64,000 nucleotides of DNA from assembly GCA_040079795.1 (NCBI GenBank), contig JBEBJQ010000008.1, forward strand, positions 17,058 to 81,057, read 5' to 3'. This document shows positions 1 through 8,987 of this stretch, piece after piece. The position numbers and the translations under genes are program-made. This DNA comes from SXIZ01 sp040079795. GTDB taxonomy: Bacteria > Pseudomonadota > Gammaproteobacteria > Methylococcales > Methylomonadaceae. A model generated the notes under the pieces. It saw only the letters and a program-made list of their open reading frames with translations, was not told where the DNA came from and ran no database searches. The first letter of the stretch is position 1; every line of letters begins with the position of its first letter.

Positions 1-78
1 AAATGTCGCCGATTTGGGTAAGTCAAGTGGATTACCCTGGAACCAGGAAAGGGGCAGGTATTGTTTTAACATTTCCAT
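1..78 (-). CDS. Start of an unidentified gene, cut by window edge
   Basis: An ATG at 78 opens a frame that runs to the window edge and begins MEMLKQYLPLSWFQGNPLDL, which has a natural protein composition. The frame stays open upstream of that ATG to a stop just past the end of the preceding GTPase-like gene. A different-frame ATG right after that gene gives only MNLE before a stop, so the true start could lie further upstream if there is an indel. It probably follows the GTPase-like gene in one transcript. The family is not recognisable from 26 codons. Confidence 0.35.
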   Translation of the reverse strand, partial: MEMLKQYLPLSWFQGNPLDLPKSATF

Positions 79-124
79 AATGATTTCGCGTTGAAGGCTT
101 AAGACATTATTCCAGGTTCATTCG

Positions 125-1516
125 CTACTCGTCGAGATTATAGGTGTTAAAGGACTGGGGTTCAGGTTCGTAACGCGTATCCACACTAAAATTATCGTTT
201 AAGGCCTGTACCAAGTTTTTGGTACGTTCATTGAGTTGTTTTAAACGTGTCCGGTATTTTTTAGTATTACCGACCGGCTCGTTGATGGGTAACAGTATCC
301 GCCAAAAGGTCAGGCTTCTTTCAAATAATGCGCCCAGATTTTCCGTTAAATGCAATGCTTTTTGGCGTTCATTTAAGGTTCTTACAAAAGATTTAGCGTG
401 TACTTTGCTCATGACAACATGCAGGGGCACCATTATTACCAGTAATCCTGCGAGTGCAATTGGGCCAATGATGGGATCCAGCAATAAATCAAGGATACCC
501 ATGGATATTTCGGCAAATAGCATGACTGAAATAATGAGCCCGAGTACGATCAAGGTGGAAAAATTACAGCGTTCTTTCCAACGTGATAAGGCTGAACTGA
601 CTTCAGGCATTACGACATCCTGAATATCCCGGATGCTTCTTTCTAAGGTATTTAATATCCGGTAAGACCGGTCATTATCAATGTTAGCGAGACGCTCATC
701 AATTTCAAGTAATGCCTGGTTTGGCATAAGTGCTTGTGTACTGGCTAAAAGAATAAATTGCCCGGTATTAATACCTAATTCCCCCAGCCGTTTTTTCCAG
801 CTTATGACACTGGCTTGTGCCCGTTCAGGGGTGAGTGTAATGTCAAGATGGTCGATAAGGAAAATAAATTTATTGGAGTCTTGGTGGGCAATAATATGGG
901 TAATTAATTGTTCTTTAGAGACTGAATCAGATTCAAATACGCTGGTGAAAACCAATACCAAATCTGACATTGCAATCACATGTTGGTTTAAGAGTAGCCG
1001 CACCGGATTTTGGGCAATGCTATTGAAATCAGGTGTTTCTATAAACAGGCGATTTTTTAAACGGGGGCTGTTTAAGGTTTTTAGCTCTAAATAGGAATTG
1101 ATTTTACTGCCTTCGCCGGTACTGAATTGTTCAATTTTACGGCTGATATTATAAAAAGGCAGACGATGATCGACATCTAAAGCGGAGCCTGGCAACGTTG
1201 CAAGGGTGGTTTGAGGGGTATGTTGAAACAGCGAAAATTTATGGCTGGCAGAATGCACATTAGCTGCTTGACCGACGGAGCCTAAAAACTGGTTTAAGAA
1301 GGTGGTTTTTGCTAAGGATTCATCACTGATAATGCTCACAACCGGCCACCAAGAGCTTTTCCTGGCAGTTGTTTCATCCTGATCCAGCAAACCCAGATCA
1401 AATTCAACTTGATCTAAATCATGAAATATTTTAATAGCTTGCTGCAAGATGGGATTATTCGCTGCAAACTGCTTTTCCAAATTGATTAGGTGTTTGCTGA
1501 TTGTTTTTTCAGTCAT
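125..1516 (-). CDS. Membrane protein with degenerate GTPase domain
   Basis: The 463-residue protein has a nucleotide-binding-like domain followed by a C-terminal membrane hairpin. Its P-loop position reads SDESLAKTTFLNQF, keeping K-T but lacking both expected glycines. Later motifs resemble G3 (ETPDF) and G4 (LIDHLD in place of NKxD). Two hydrophobic segments (about residues 325-345 and 355-375) are followed by a charged tail. This is the layout of dynamin/EngA-like membrane GTPases, but the binding motifs are eroded, so hydrolysis is doubtful. I chose the ATG at 1516 because an AGAGG lies nine bases upstream; an in-frame extension to 1600 lacks this. The exact family is unknown to me. Confidence 0.7.
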   Translation of the reverse strand: MTEKTISKHLINLEKQFAANNPILQQAIKIFHDLDQVEFDLGLLDQDETTARKSSWWPVVSIISDESLAKTTFLNQFLGSVGQAANVHSASHKFSLFQHTPQTTLATLPGSALDVDHRLPFYNISRKIEQFSTGEGSKINSYLELKTLNSPRLKNRLFIETPDFNSIAQNPVRLLLNQHVIAMSDLVLVFTSVFESDSVSKEQLITHIIAHQDSNKFIFLIDHLDITLTPERAQASVISWKKRLGELGINTGQFILLASTQALMPNQALLEIDERLANIDNDRSYRILNTLERSIRDIQDVVMPEVSSALSRWKERCNFSTLIVLGLIISVMLFAEISMGILDLLLDPIIGPIALAGLLVIMVPLHVVMSKVHAKSFVRTLNERQKALHLTENLGALFERSLTFWRILLPINEPVGNTKKYRTRLKQLNERTKNLVQALNDNFSVDTRYEPEPQSFNTYNLDE

Positions 1517-1642
1517 GAGATGAAACCTCTTGGTGGGTTCTTGCAGAATATAAAAAACGCTTTTTTTAGAGTATACACCGAGTATTAAAACCCCGCACAA
1601 CAGTTATTTATTGCAGTGACGCAAGGGCGTAAACTGTTTACT

Positions 1643-2056
1643 TCAGGCAGGTGTCACGACTTGGGCAATCCAGTCTTCAAGATTATAATAATTGGTAATC
1701 CGCGCGACTTTGCCGCCACGAATCTCGAAAAAGGCGCCTGCGGGTAAGCGGTAGCGTTGGCCTTTTGCAACCGGTAGCCCCTCATCAGTGTTTAAATATT
1801 CACCCAAAACCACGAACTCTGCCGCAGCCCTTGTACCATCGACGTTGGTCATCACCACCATATCAACCAATTGTTCCTTATAATGGTGGTTCATGCGTTG
1901 CATAAATTGTTCAAACTGATGTTTACCGGTTTCCCTTTTGCCTTGATTGATGTCATGAATAACGTCATCGGTTAAAAGGCTTAGAAAAGTATGCATATCG
2001 CCCGCGTTAAATGCAGCATAATAGTTTTCGATCAGTTGTTGAGCGCTTGGGTTCAT
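1643..2056 (-). CDS. Ketosteroid-isomerase-related SnoaL/NTF2-like protein
   Basis: A 137-residue single-domain protein with the alpha+beta cone pattern of the NTF2/SnoaL superfamily: an N-terminal helix with YYAAFNAGD, then LLTDDVIHDINQG, and a C-terminal strand pair ending in ITNYYNLEDW. The dimension and motifs match proteins annotated as ketosteroid isomerase-related. Such folds bind small hydrophobic ligands, and the true substrate cannot be read from sequence. The gene sits alone, upstream of and on the same strand as the GTPase-like gene, about 125 bases away. Confidence 0.8.
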   Translation of the reverse strand: MNPSAQQLIENYYAAFNAGDMHTFLSLLTDDVIHDINQGKRETGKHQFEQFMQRMNHHYKEQLVDMVVMTNVDGTRAAAEFVVLGEYLNTDEGLPVAKGQRYRLPAGAFFEIRGGKVARITNYYNLEDWIAQVVTPA

Positions 2057-2396
2057 TCAAAATCCACTGGGTTAAAGTTATAAACTGAGCTTGGATTATA
2101 GCGATTTGAGACCCACTTTAGAATACAATAACTTTAATTTTTTTATAGGCGGATTCCGCACCTTAATTAAAATATCGCTTTAGCAGGAATACCTGCCTAA
2201 TTTTAATTTAACCTGTTAATTTGCGGTTAAGTTAGTTACCTGTAAAATACGCCCGAGAATTTAAAAATGTAAGCGGTACTTACTGCCGTTATTTGTTGGT
2301 AATACTTAAATAGCTGTTGTGGTGGTATTATGGGCGCTAGGATGACTTTAGGCAGTATGAAATATAATTAATTTTTAACCAATGAGGAAAATAACT
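2057..2396. other. Intergenic region without a gene
   Basis: This 340-base AT-rich gap separates divergent genes (the SnoaL-like gene on minus, the lipoprotein on plus), so it should hold promoters for both. I see a short imperfect hairpin around 2181-2200 (CAGG...CCTG). I see no convincing -35/-10 pair and no RNA gene. Confidence 0.4.
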
Positions 2397-2840
2397 ATGA
2401 AATTTAATACTATTTTAGTTAGCAGTATCGTTACTGTTGCGTTGTTAGCAGGTTGTGATAAAGGTGGCGAGCCGAAAACAACTGCTGCTAATGCACCGAC
2501 TGCTGCACCAGCTGCTGAAGGCGCTAAAGATGGTTTTGGGCCTGCGCTTGACTCTGCCGCTACTGCGGGTAGCCAAGCAATTGAAGAAACTAAAAGTGTA
2601 GCGACTGAAGCGGCAACTGCCGTGCAGGAAAATGTGACTCAGGCTGCTGATCAAGCGGCGGGTACTGCACAAGAAGCGGGACAAGCCGTTGCGGAAGGTG
2701 CAGAAAAAGCTGCTGAAGCAACTACGCAAGCCGTAGAAGGCGCTCAAAATGCTGTAGATGCGGCTGCTGAATCAGTGAAAAATGCAGCGGCAGTAGCTGA
2801 GCAAAACACTGCTAAAGCAGTTGAAGAAATTAAAAAATAA
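2397..2840 (+). CDS. Ala-rich helical lipoprotein
   Basis: A 147-residue protein with a lipoprotein signal peptide: a hydrophobic stretch ending in the lipobox LLAGC, giving Cys at residue 20. The rest is almost entirely Ala, Glu, Gln, Lys, Thr and Val, in an 11-residue-like amphipathic pattern (AADQAAGTAQEAGQ, AVEGAQNAVDAA) as seen in LEA-like and apolipophorin-like helical proteins. It is expected to be lipid-anchored and to form a long amphipathic helix, perhaps for envelope protection. I chose the ATG at 2397 because GAGGAAAA lies just before it; the ATG at 2382 overlaps that site. The function is unknown. Confidence 0.8.
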   Translation: MKFNTILVSSIVTVALLAGCDKGGEPKTTAANAPTAAPAAEGAKDGFGPALDSAATAGSQAIEETKSVATEAATAVQENVTQAADQAAGTAQEAGQAVAEGAEKAAEATTQAVEGAQNAVDAAAESVKNAAAVAEQNTAKAVEEIKK

Positions 2841-2925
2841 TAGCATTATGTTGTCTTGGTTGGGTTGCGTAAATCGGAACCCAGCCTGCTGTACTTGGTT
2901 GGTATTGTTTTTACAGATTATTTGT

Positions 2926-4194
2926 TCAAAACCAGTCAGCCGTCTGATCGCTGGCGCTGGCGAAATACCAGTGTATATAAGATGCCCTGACATTTTTATA
3001 TCGAATCCCGCAGTCCCCCCTGTCTAACTCGAAAGCAGGTGTGAATTCGAGTGTGCTTTCCCGTTTGGAATAATGAAATTCATGTCCCCTAACGCCGGAT
3101 TTATCGGTTCTATGACCAAGTGAAACCAAGAGCGGTTGCATGACAGATATAAACGGCAGGATCGCTGCCATCGGCCATTTCTCCCCTTTAATATCCATAA
3201 TTGCTTCGCCCAATAACATCGCACCCCCACATTCTGCTAAAACCGGCTTATTTGCATTTATAAACTCCTTTAGAGATTGCCAAGTTTTGGATTGTGATAA
3301 TTCTTGTGCGTGTAACTCCGGGTAACCGCCAGGCAACCAAAGTGCATCAGCACTTTCCGGTATTGGATCGCCAGCTATGGGTGAGAAAAATACCAGTTCA
3401 GCGCCGTTGGACTGTAGCCAATCTAAATTGGCCGGATAAATAAAGCAACAGGCGTCATCTCGAGCGATAGCCACTGTTCGTCCCTTAAATCGCGGTAATT
3501 CTTGTAGAGGGACGGATTGATCCGTTTTAATGGAAGTAAAGGCCACTATTAAAGCCGTGTGGTCAACATGAAAAAAAGCTAAGTAGTCAGGAATGGCTTT
3601 AGACTCAGGCATTGTTAAGCCTAAATGCCGTTCGGTTAACGTTTCCTTATTCCGCTCCATCCATGCTATTAAAGGCGGCAAATTATAATCCTGCAAAGCG
3701 GCTTTTAATAATTCTGCATGATAGGCGCTCCCCACTTTATTCGCAATAATGCCGGAGATGCTGACTTTATTTTCCAGGGCAAATTGCACAAAGCCGCTGA
3801 CTACTGCTGCAATGGAGCCACTCATACCGCCGGCATCGACGACCAAAATGACCGGGCATCCCAAAACGTAGGCGAGGTCGACACTGGAGCCTTCGCCCCC
3901 CACGTCTGCAATCCCGTCAAACAAGCCCATCACGCCTTCAATTAAAGCGATTTCAGCACTTTTCGCTTGGGTTAATAATTGCAAGCGACAAGCCTCTTTT
4001 CCTAGCATCCGGGTATCCAGATTATAGGAAGCCTTACCGATAACGGCCTGGTGCCATAGCGGATCTAAAAAGTCTGGTCCTGCTTTAAAAGCACTAATGC
4101 TGTGTTTGGAATGTTGAAAATATTGAAGCAAGGCCAACATTATTGTGGTTTTGCCACACCCTGAATGCGTACCAGCTAATAGTGCACCCTGCAT
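2926..4194 (-). CDS. cbiA: Cobyrinate a,c-diamide synthase
   Basis: This enzyme amidates the a and c side chains of cobyrinate (or hydrogenobyrinate), using glutamine and ATP, in the cytoplasm. The N-terminal P-loop GTHSGCGKTT (residues 8-17) opens the dethiobiotin-synthetase-like domain, with the DSDLG-like GPDFLDP motif near residue 40 and EGVMGLFDG near 86. The C-terminal glutamine amidotransferase domain has its nucleophile in LAECGG and ends with ASYIHWYFAS, as usual for the family. Length (422) is normal. AGGA lies seven bases before the ATG. It is transcribed away from the riboswitch-btuB unit and is the only early-amidation gene here; corrin-ring and cobalt-insertion genes must be elsewhere. 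Confidence 0.93.
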   Translation of the reverse strand: MQGALLAGTHSGCGKTTIMLALLQYFQHSKHSISAFKAGPDFLDPLWHQAVIGKASYNLDTRMLGKEACRLQLLTQAKSAEIALIEGVMGLFDGIADVGGEGSSVDLAYVLGCPVILVVDAGGMSGSIAAVVSGFVQFALENKVSISGIIANKVGSAYHAELLKAALQDYNLPPLIAWMERNKETLTERHLGLTMPESKAIPDYLAFFHVDHTALIVAFTSIKTDQSVPLQELPRFKGRTVAIARDDACCFIYPANLDWLQSNGAELVFFSPIAGDPIPESADALWLPGGYPELHAQELSQSKTWQSLKEFINANKPVLAECGGAMLLGEAIMDIKGEKWPMAAILPFISVMQPLLVSLGHRTDKSGVRGHEFHYSKRESTLEFTPAFELDRGDCGIRYKNVRASYIHWYFASASDQTADWF

Positions 4195-4313
4195 ATTGTG
4201 ATCCTAATGATAAAGGCTAAATCTTTAAGGGGTTAAATAATGATTCTAATGATAGTAGAGTAGTTTAAGTAATCAATCAATAGAGTTTACTGCAAGCTGC
4301 TACGGCCAAAAAT

Positions 4314-4341
4314 TTGCTTTATTCAAAAAAATCGCTATAGT
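4314..4341 (+). promoter_or_regulatory. Candidate sigma70 promoter for riboswitch-btuB
   Basis: TTGCTT at 4314-4319 and TATAGT at 4336-4341 are separated by 16 bases and sit directly upstream of the cobalamin riboswitch. Position and spacing fit a housekeeping promoter; there is no experimental support. Confidence 0.4.
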
Positions 4342-4344
4342 GCT

Positions 4345-4560
4345 CGTTCCTTTAAGGTTCCAGTAGGTTTCAAAATCTGCTGGTTAAACGGGAAGTCGGT
4401 AAGGTTCTAAAAACCAAAGCCGAGGCTGCCCCCGCAACGGTATATAAGTTAAGGGTCATCAATACGCCACTGTGTTTTTAACATGGGAAGGTGATGATTC
4501 AGGTTTACCCGCTTATAAGCCCGGAGACCGGCCTGAAAGGTAATTCGCATGTAGCGGTGG
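4345..4560 (+). promoter_or_regulatory. Cobalamin riboswitch (B12 element)
   Basis: The region contains the conserved landmarks of the adenosylcobalamin aptamer in order: GGGAAGTCGGT near 4390, CCGAGGCTGCCCCCGCAACGG at 4420-4440, TGGGAAGGTG near 4483, and the B12 box AAGCCCGGAGACCGGCCT at 4517-4534. It lies 105-320 bases before btuB. Cobalamin binding normally lowers expression of such uptake genes, by hiding the ribosome site or by terminating transcription. No clear U-tailed terminator follows here, so translational control is more likely (inference). The btuB start also lacks a strong ribosome site. Confidence 0.95.
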
Positions 4561-4665
4561 GCTGCTAACGGAATAGACCTGCCGTTTTCGCCTGCCTGTC
4601 TTTTTCGTTGTCCCTCATCTCCGCATTTTTCGTTCCCTTATTGCGCGGGCGGCGCAGAGAACCTT

Positions 4666-6504
4666 ATGCAAAAAATTATCGTTAGTTACCTTTTGCTTGC
4701 CAGCTTTGCTGTTTTGGCAAAAGAAAAATCCGTTGACTCCTCCGTAGAACTTCCAGAAATGCTGGTGACCGCCACCAGAACCGAAGTTGCCCAAAATCGC
4801 TTATCGGCGGCTTCAACCGTTTATACCCGTAAAGATATTGAAGGTTTGCAGGTTAAAACCGTCCCTGAGTTATTGCGGGGCACAACCGGACTTGACATGA
4901 CCCAAACCGGTGGCCTGGGTAAAAATACCAGCGTATTCTTACGTGGCACTAATTCCGATCACCTATTAGTGCTGATTGATGGCATTAAAGTAGGCTCGGC
5001 TACCAGCGGTACCTCTCCGTTTGAATATATGCCCATCGACCAGGTCGAACGGGTAGAAATCATTCGCGGCCCGCAATCCAGTTTGTATGGTTCTGAGGCT
5101 ATCGGTGGGGTTATTCAAATTTTTACCCGTAAAGGCGGCGATACCTATAAACCGAGTGTAACGCTGGATGCTGGCGGCGGCTCTTACGACACCTATCGTG
5201 CCGCAGGGTCAGTTAGTGGTCAATGGGAAAATAGTTGGTACAGTTTAGGCGCGTCTTCTATCGGTACTGAAGGTTTCAACGCAAGAAAACCTATTCCTGG
5301 GCCTTATGGTTTTGACCAACCAGACCGTGACGGTTATCAAAACACCGCTATGAATGCCCGAGCCGGACACCGATTTGATAATAATGCGGAAGTTGAAGCT
5401 TCGTTTATGCGTTCTGAAGGTACAAATAATTATGATGGTAATTTTGGAGATCACAATACCTTTATCAATCAGGTGATTGGTGTTTCTGGCAAGATGGAGT
5501 TGCGAAATAATTGGCTTTCTACATTGCGTTTGGGGCAAAGCCGTGATGAAAGCAATAATTTTAAAACTAATAACTCCTTTTATAGTCAGTTTGATACAAC
5601 GCGTTGGAATGTTAGCTGGTTAAATGAAATTAATTTATTTGACAATCACAAATTGCTGTTTGGTAGTGATTATCGCCTCGATGAAATTGCTAGTTCAGAA
5701 AAGTACGCATTAAAATCCCGTTACGATGTCGGCGCATTCGCGGAATATAATGGTGAAATCTTGGATAATCATTTTGTTAATGCTTCGCTCCGTTACGACC
5801 ATAATGAGCAATTTGGTAATTTTGTTTCTGGAAATATCGGTTGGCGCTACCAATGGGATCACGGGATCAGTATCTTAGCGAATTTTGGTAATGCCTTCAA
5901 AGCGCCTACTTTTAACCAACTGTATTACCCTAGTTTTGGTAACCCTAATCTGCAACCGGAAGAGTCGGCTTCGGTCGAAACGGGCATTACTGGCGAGCAT
6001 GACTGGGGGCGCTGGGAATTAAGGGCTTATCACACCAATCTCGATCATTTGATCATTGCGGTCACTGATCCAAAAACCTTTCAATCTACAGCTGAAAATG
6101 TCAACAAAGCCCAAATTGATGGCATTGAAGCAGAGGTAGCTACGCAATTTTGGGGTTGGCACAGTAAACTCAGCATGAACCTAATGAGTCCGGTGGGCCG
6201 CGAAACCAATAAGCGCTTGCCACGGCGTAGTGATAAAACCCTAGCCTTTGATTTATCACGCTCGTTTGGCGATTTTGATGTCGGTGCGAATATAATGGCG
6301 CAAAACTATCGTTTTGATGATGCTAAAAACAACACCCCAGTAGCCGGATACGTCACCTTGGATTTTCGCGCTGCCTACCATATTAATGCCAACTGGAAGT
6401 TGGGTGCGCAACTGAATAATGCGCTGGATAAAACCTATCAAACTGTTGATACTTATAACACAGCGGAGCGGAATTTCTTTTTTAGCATTCATTACAATAA
6501 TTAA
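4666..6504 (+). CDS. btuB: TonB-dependent vitamin B12 outer-membrane receptor
   Basis: A 612-residue BtuB-type receptor that imports cobalamin or precursors across the outer membrane, using TonB energy. It has a signal peptide (about residues 1-18, ending AVLAKEK), a TonB box-like ELPEMLVTATR at 29-39, a plug domain with LLRGTTGLDM, VFLRGTNSDHLLVLIDG and VERVEIIRGPQSSLYGSEAIGGVI, then a beta-barrel of about 22 strands ending in the aromatic C-terminus FFFSIHYNN. Length matches E. coli BtuB (about 614). The upstream cobalamin riboswitch and the downstream bluB/cobT support a cobalamin substrate. Confidence 0.95.
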   Translation: MQKIIVSYLLLASFAVLAKEKSVDSSVELPEMLVTATRTEVAQNRLSAASTVYTRKDIEGLQVKTVPELLRGTTGLDMTQTGGLGKNTSVFLRGTNSDHLLVLIDGIKVGSATSGTSPFEYMPIDQVERVEIIRGPQSSLYGSEAIGGVIQIFTRKGGDTYKPSVTLDAGGGSYDTYRAAGSVSGQWENSWYSLGASSIGTEGFNARKPIPGPYGFDQPDRDGYQNTAMNARAGHRFDNNAEVEASFMRSEGTNNYDGNFGDHNTFINQVIGVSGKMELRNNWLSTLRLGQSRDESNNFKTNNSFYSQFDTTRWNVSWLNEINLFDNHKLLFGSDYRLDEIASSEKYALKSRYDVGAFAEYNGEILDNHFVNASLRYDHNEQFGNFVSGNIGWRYQWDHGISILANFGNAFKAPTFNQLYYPSFGNPNLQPEESASVETGITGEHDWGRWELRAYHTNLDHLIIAVTDPKTFQSTAENVNKAQIDGIEAEVATQFWGWHSKLSMNLMSPVGRETNKRLPRRSDKTLAFDLSRSFGDFDVGANIMAQNYRFDDAKNNTPVAGYVTLDFRAAYHINANWKLGAQLNNALDKTYQTVDTYNTAERNFFFSIHYNN

Positions 6505-6629
6505 GCCGAAACTGGTTGTAGCCTGGCAAGGTTCTTATGAATCATTGGCAGGCATTAAACCTTGCAGGTCTCCAATCCACAGTGCTGTATAATAACCCTT
6601 AGCTTAACTAAACCGATTAGGATTTAATC

Positions 6630-7217
6630 ATGTTCTCACTTGCAACAATTACCAAACCCCCCCTTGGCGCCTGGGCTTTAATTGCCCTCATGTTAGCGAC
6701 TCGCGCGCATTCCAATCACTTCGGCTCACCCATTGCTTTGCCGGATGCTTCTTTAGCGGTTTTTTTCATGGCGGGGTTATGGTTTGGCGGTTTACGCTTA
6801 TTCGTCGTTTTGCTATTGGAAGCGGCACTGATTGACGCTGTTGCCATTACCAAAATGGGCGTTAGCGATTACTGCGTTTCACCTGCGTATGTGTTTTTGA
6901 TCCCAACTTATGCGGCATTGTTTTTTGCAGGTCGTTTTTCAGCCCGTTTTAAAACCTTACAGACACGGGATTTATTGTTGCAGTTAGGGCTTTTAGCAGC
7001 CGCAACGACGGTCGCATTTATGATTTCTAACGGCAGTTTTTATGTGTTGTCCGGTCGTTTTCCTGAGCTAAATTGGGCGGAATACATTGCTCGGATAGCT
7101 AAGTATTATTCACCTTATTTAACTAACACCCTGACCTATAGCGTGATTATTGTTGGGGCAGTTAAGGTGATTAGTGCTGTTAGAGTCGCCCAAAACCGCC
7201 ATAACAAAACCATTTGA
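6630..7217 (+). CDS. Small multi-spanning membrane protein in the B12 operon
   Basis: A 195-residue protein with about five or six hydrophobic segments: the start to about 35, IALPDASLAVFFMAGLWFGG, the following 65-85 stretch, YVFLIPTYAALFFAG, LLQLGLLAAATTVAFMI, and a C-terminal helix. Size, topology and location between btuB and bluB resemble S-components of ECF vitamin transporters or other cobalamin-linked membrane proteins. I see no defining family motif. It could move cobalamin, a lower-ligand precursor or cobalt (inference only). A TATAAT lies at 6588-6593, 36 bases before the ATG, and may allow separate transcription. Confidence 0.6.
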   Translation: MFSLATITKPPLGAWALIALMLATRAHSNHFGSPIALPDASLAVFFMAGLWFGGLRLFVVLLLEAALIDAVAITKMGVSDYCVSPAYVFLIPTYAALFFAGRFSARFKTLQTRDLLLQLGLLAAATTVAFMISNGSFYVLSGRFPELNWAEYIARIAKYYSPYLTNTLTYSVIIVGAVKVISAVRVAQNRHNKTI

Positions 7218-7262
7218 GGGCAAGAAGCCGGATTAGTGCTTTTTGCCTAATGGTATAGCTGC

Positions 7263-7916
7263 GTGACCCAAAATCGGTATTCGGATGCAGAAATTGCTGC
7301 GGTCTACCGCGTCATTTATGAACGCCGGGATATGCGGCATTTTCTGCCTGATCCGGTTGATCCTGAATTGTTAAGCCGTTTATTGCATGCCGCACATCAT
7401 GCACCCAGTGTTGGCTTTATGCAGCCTTGGCGGTTTATCCAGATCAATTGTGTTGATTTACGCAAAGCCGTTCATGCCTTGGTCGAGCAAGAAAGAATCC
7501 TGACCGCCCAAGCTTTAAATGAACGTGAAAGCGAATTCATGCAGTTAAAAGTCGAAGCTATTCTGGAATGTCCCATCGTCCTGGTAGCGGCCTTGTGTGA
7601 CCAGCGCGAACGGCATATTTTCGGGCGGCGTACGTTGCCGGAGATGGATTTTGCTTCTTTGGCCTGCGCTATCCAAAATATGTGGTTAGCCGCTCGCGCG
7701 GAGGGGTTAGGCTTGGGCTGGGTGTCACTGTTTGAGCCCGAAGCCCTTAAACAGCTTTTAAATATGCCTGATGATAGCCAGCCCATAGCTATTTTGTGTT
7801 TGGGGCATGTGCAGCAATTTTACGATAAGCCTATGTTGGAGCAGGAACAGTGGGCGGAGCGTCAAAATCTACACGACTTAGTGTTTGAAAATACCTGGAA
7901 CACCCCGTGCCGCTAG
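7263..7916 (+). CDS. bluB: 5,6-dimethylbenzimidazole synthase
   Basis: BluB is an oxygen-dependent flavin destructase that cuts reduced FMN to give 5,6-dimethylbenzimidazole, the lower ligand of cobalamin. The nitroreductase fold is evident from YERRDMRHFLPDPV (residues 19-32), HHAPSVGFMQPWRF (44-57), and the later GLGLGWVSLFEP. Length 217 is typical. It starts at GTG 7263. Its last ten bases overlap the start of cobT, which uses the product, so the two are likely translationally coupled. Confidence 0.93.
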   Translation: MTQNRYSDAEIAAVYRVIYERRDMRHFLPDPVDPELLSRLLHAAHHAPSVGFMQPWRFIQINCVDLRKAVHALVEQERILTAQALNERESEFMQLKVEAILECPIVLVAALCDQRERHIFGRRTLPEMDFASLACAIQNMWLAARAEGLGLGWVSLFEPEALKQLLNMPDDSQPIAILCLGHVQQFYDKPMLEQEQWAERQNLHDLVFENTWNTPCR

Positions 7917-8962
7917 ATTTCATTATTTCCCCGCTTTCGAGCGCGCTTAAAAGCGCGTTACAATCCAAGATTGACCAAAAAACCAAGCCGTTAGGGGCAT
8001 TAGGGCAACTGGAAGTGTTGGCGTTGCAGATTGGTTTATGTCAAAACACTCTGACGCCCTGCTTAAATAAGCCCAGCATCCTGGTTTTTGCGGGCGATCA
8101 TGGTATCGCAGAAGCTGGGGTTAGTGCCTATCCACAAAGCGTCACCGCGCAAATGGTCGCTAATTTTTTAGCTGGGGGCGCCGCGATAAACGTATTTGCC
8201 CGGCAACACCATTTAGACTTACAAATAGTAGATGCGGGTGTTAAAACGGATTTAGCCAGCCATCCAAAGTTGATCAATGCAAAAATCGGTTACGGTACGC
8301 ACAACTTCCTAAAACAACCTGCTATGAGTAGTGCCGATTGCCACAAAGCCCTGGAAACAGGTGCAGACTTGGTTAAGCAACAACAGCAAAAGGGTTGCAA
8401 TTGCATTGGCTTTGGTGAAATGGGCATTGGCAACACTTCATCCGCCGCGCTATTGATGCGCTGCTTGACCGATACGCCTTTAGCGCAATGTGTCGGTCGT
8501 GGCACCGGCTTAAATGATCAGCAGTTACAGGCAAAATTAAGCGTTTTACAACAAGCTTTACATCAATATCCTGATCTAACCAAGCCGCTGGACGTTTTAG
8601 CGACTTTTGGCGGTTTCGAAATAGCCATGATGGTAGGGGCGACCCTGCAAGCCGCGGCGTTGGGTATGTTCATCGTAGTCGATGGTTTTATTGCCAGCAC
8701 GGCGTTGTTGGTGGCGTGTAAGTTTTACCCGCAGGTACTGGATTACTGCGTTTTTAGCCATGTGTCCAGTGAACAAGGCCATCGGGCGTTATTACAACAC
8801 TTTAATGCCAAGCCGTTACTGAATCTGGATTTACGTTTAGGCGAAGGTTCCGCAATTGCATTAGCTTTCCCGTTGCTCCAATCAGCAGTGGTGTTTTTAA
8901 ATGAAATGGCTACCTTTGCTGAGGCTGGCGTTGAAAGTAAGAAATCAAATCAAGTATGGTAA
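7907..8962 (+). CDS. cobT: Nicotinate-nucleotide-dimethylbenzimidazole phosphoribosyltransferase
   Basis: CobT activates dimethylbenzimidazole by moving phosphoribose onto it from nicotinate mononucleotide, giving alpha-ribazole phosphate for nucleotide-loop assembly. Family motifs are present: DQKTKPLGALGQLE near the N-terminus, FAGDHGIAEAGVSAYP, GCNCIGFGEMGIGNT, GRGTGLND and LDLRLGEGSAIAL, whose Glu is the expected catalytic base. Length 351 is normal. The start is GTG 7907 inside the bluB end. The accessory block begins only about 25 bases after its stop. Confidence 0.95.
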   Translation: MPLDFIISPLSSALKSALQSKIDQKTKPLGALGQLEVLALQIGLCQNTLTPCLNKPSILVFAGDHGIAEAGVSAYPQSVTAQMVANFLAGGAAINVFARQHHLDLQIVDAGVKTDLASHPKLINAKIGYGTHNFLKQPAMSSADCHKALETGADLVKQQQQKGCNCIGFGEMGIGNTSSAALLMRCLTDTPLAQCVGRGTGLNDQQLQAKLSVLQQALHQYPDLTKPLDVLATFGGFEIAMMVGATLQAAALGMFIVVDGFIASTALLVACKFYPQVLDYCVFSHVSSEQGHRALLQHFNAKPLLNLDLRLGEGSAIALAFPLLQSAVVFLNEMATFAEAGVESKKSNQVW

Positions 8963-8987
8963 TATCTTTTCTTAGGAGGCAGGAAAA

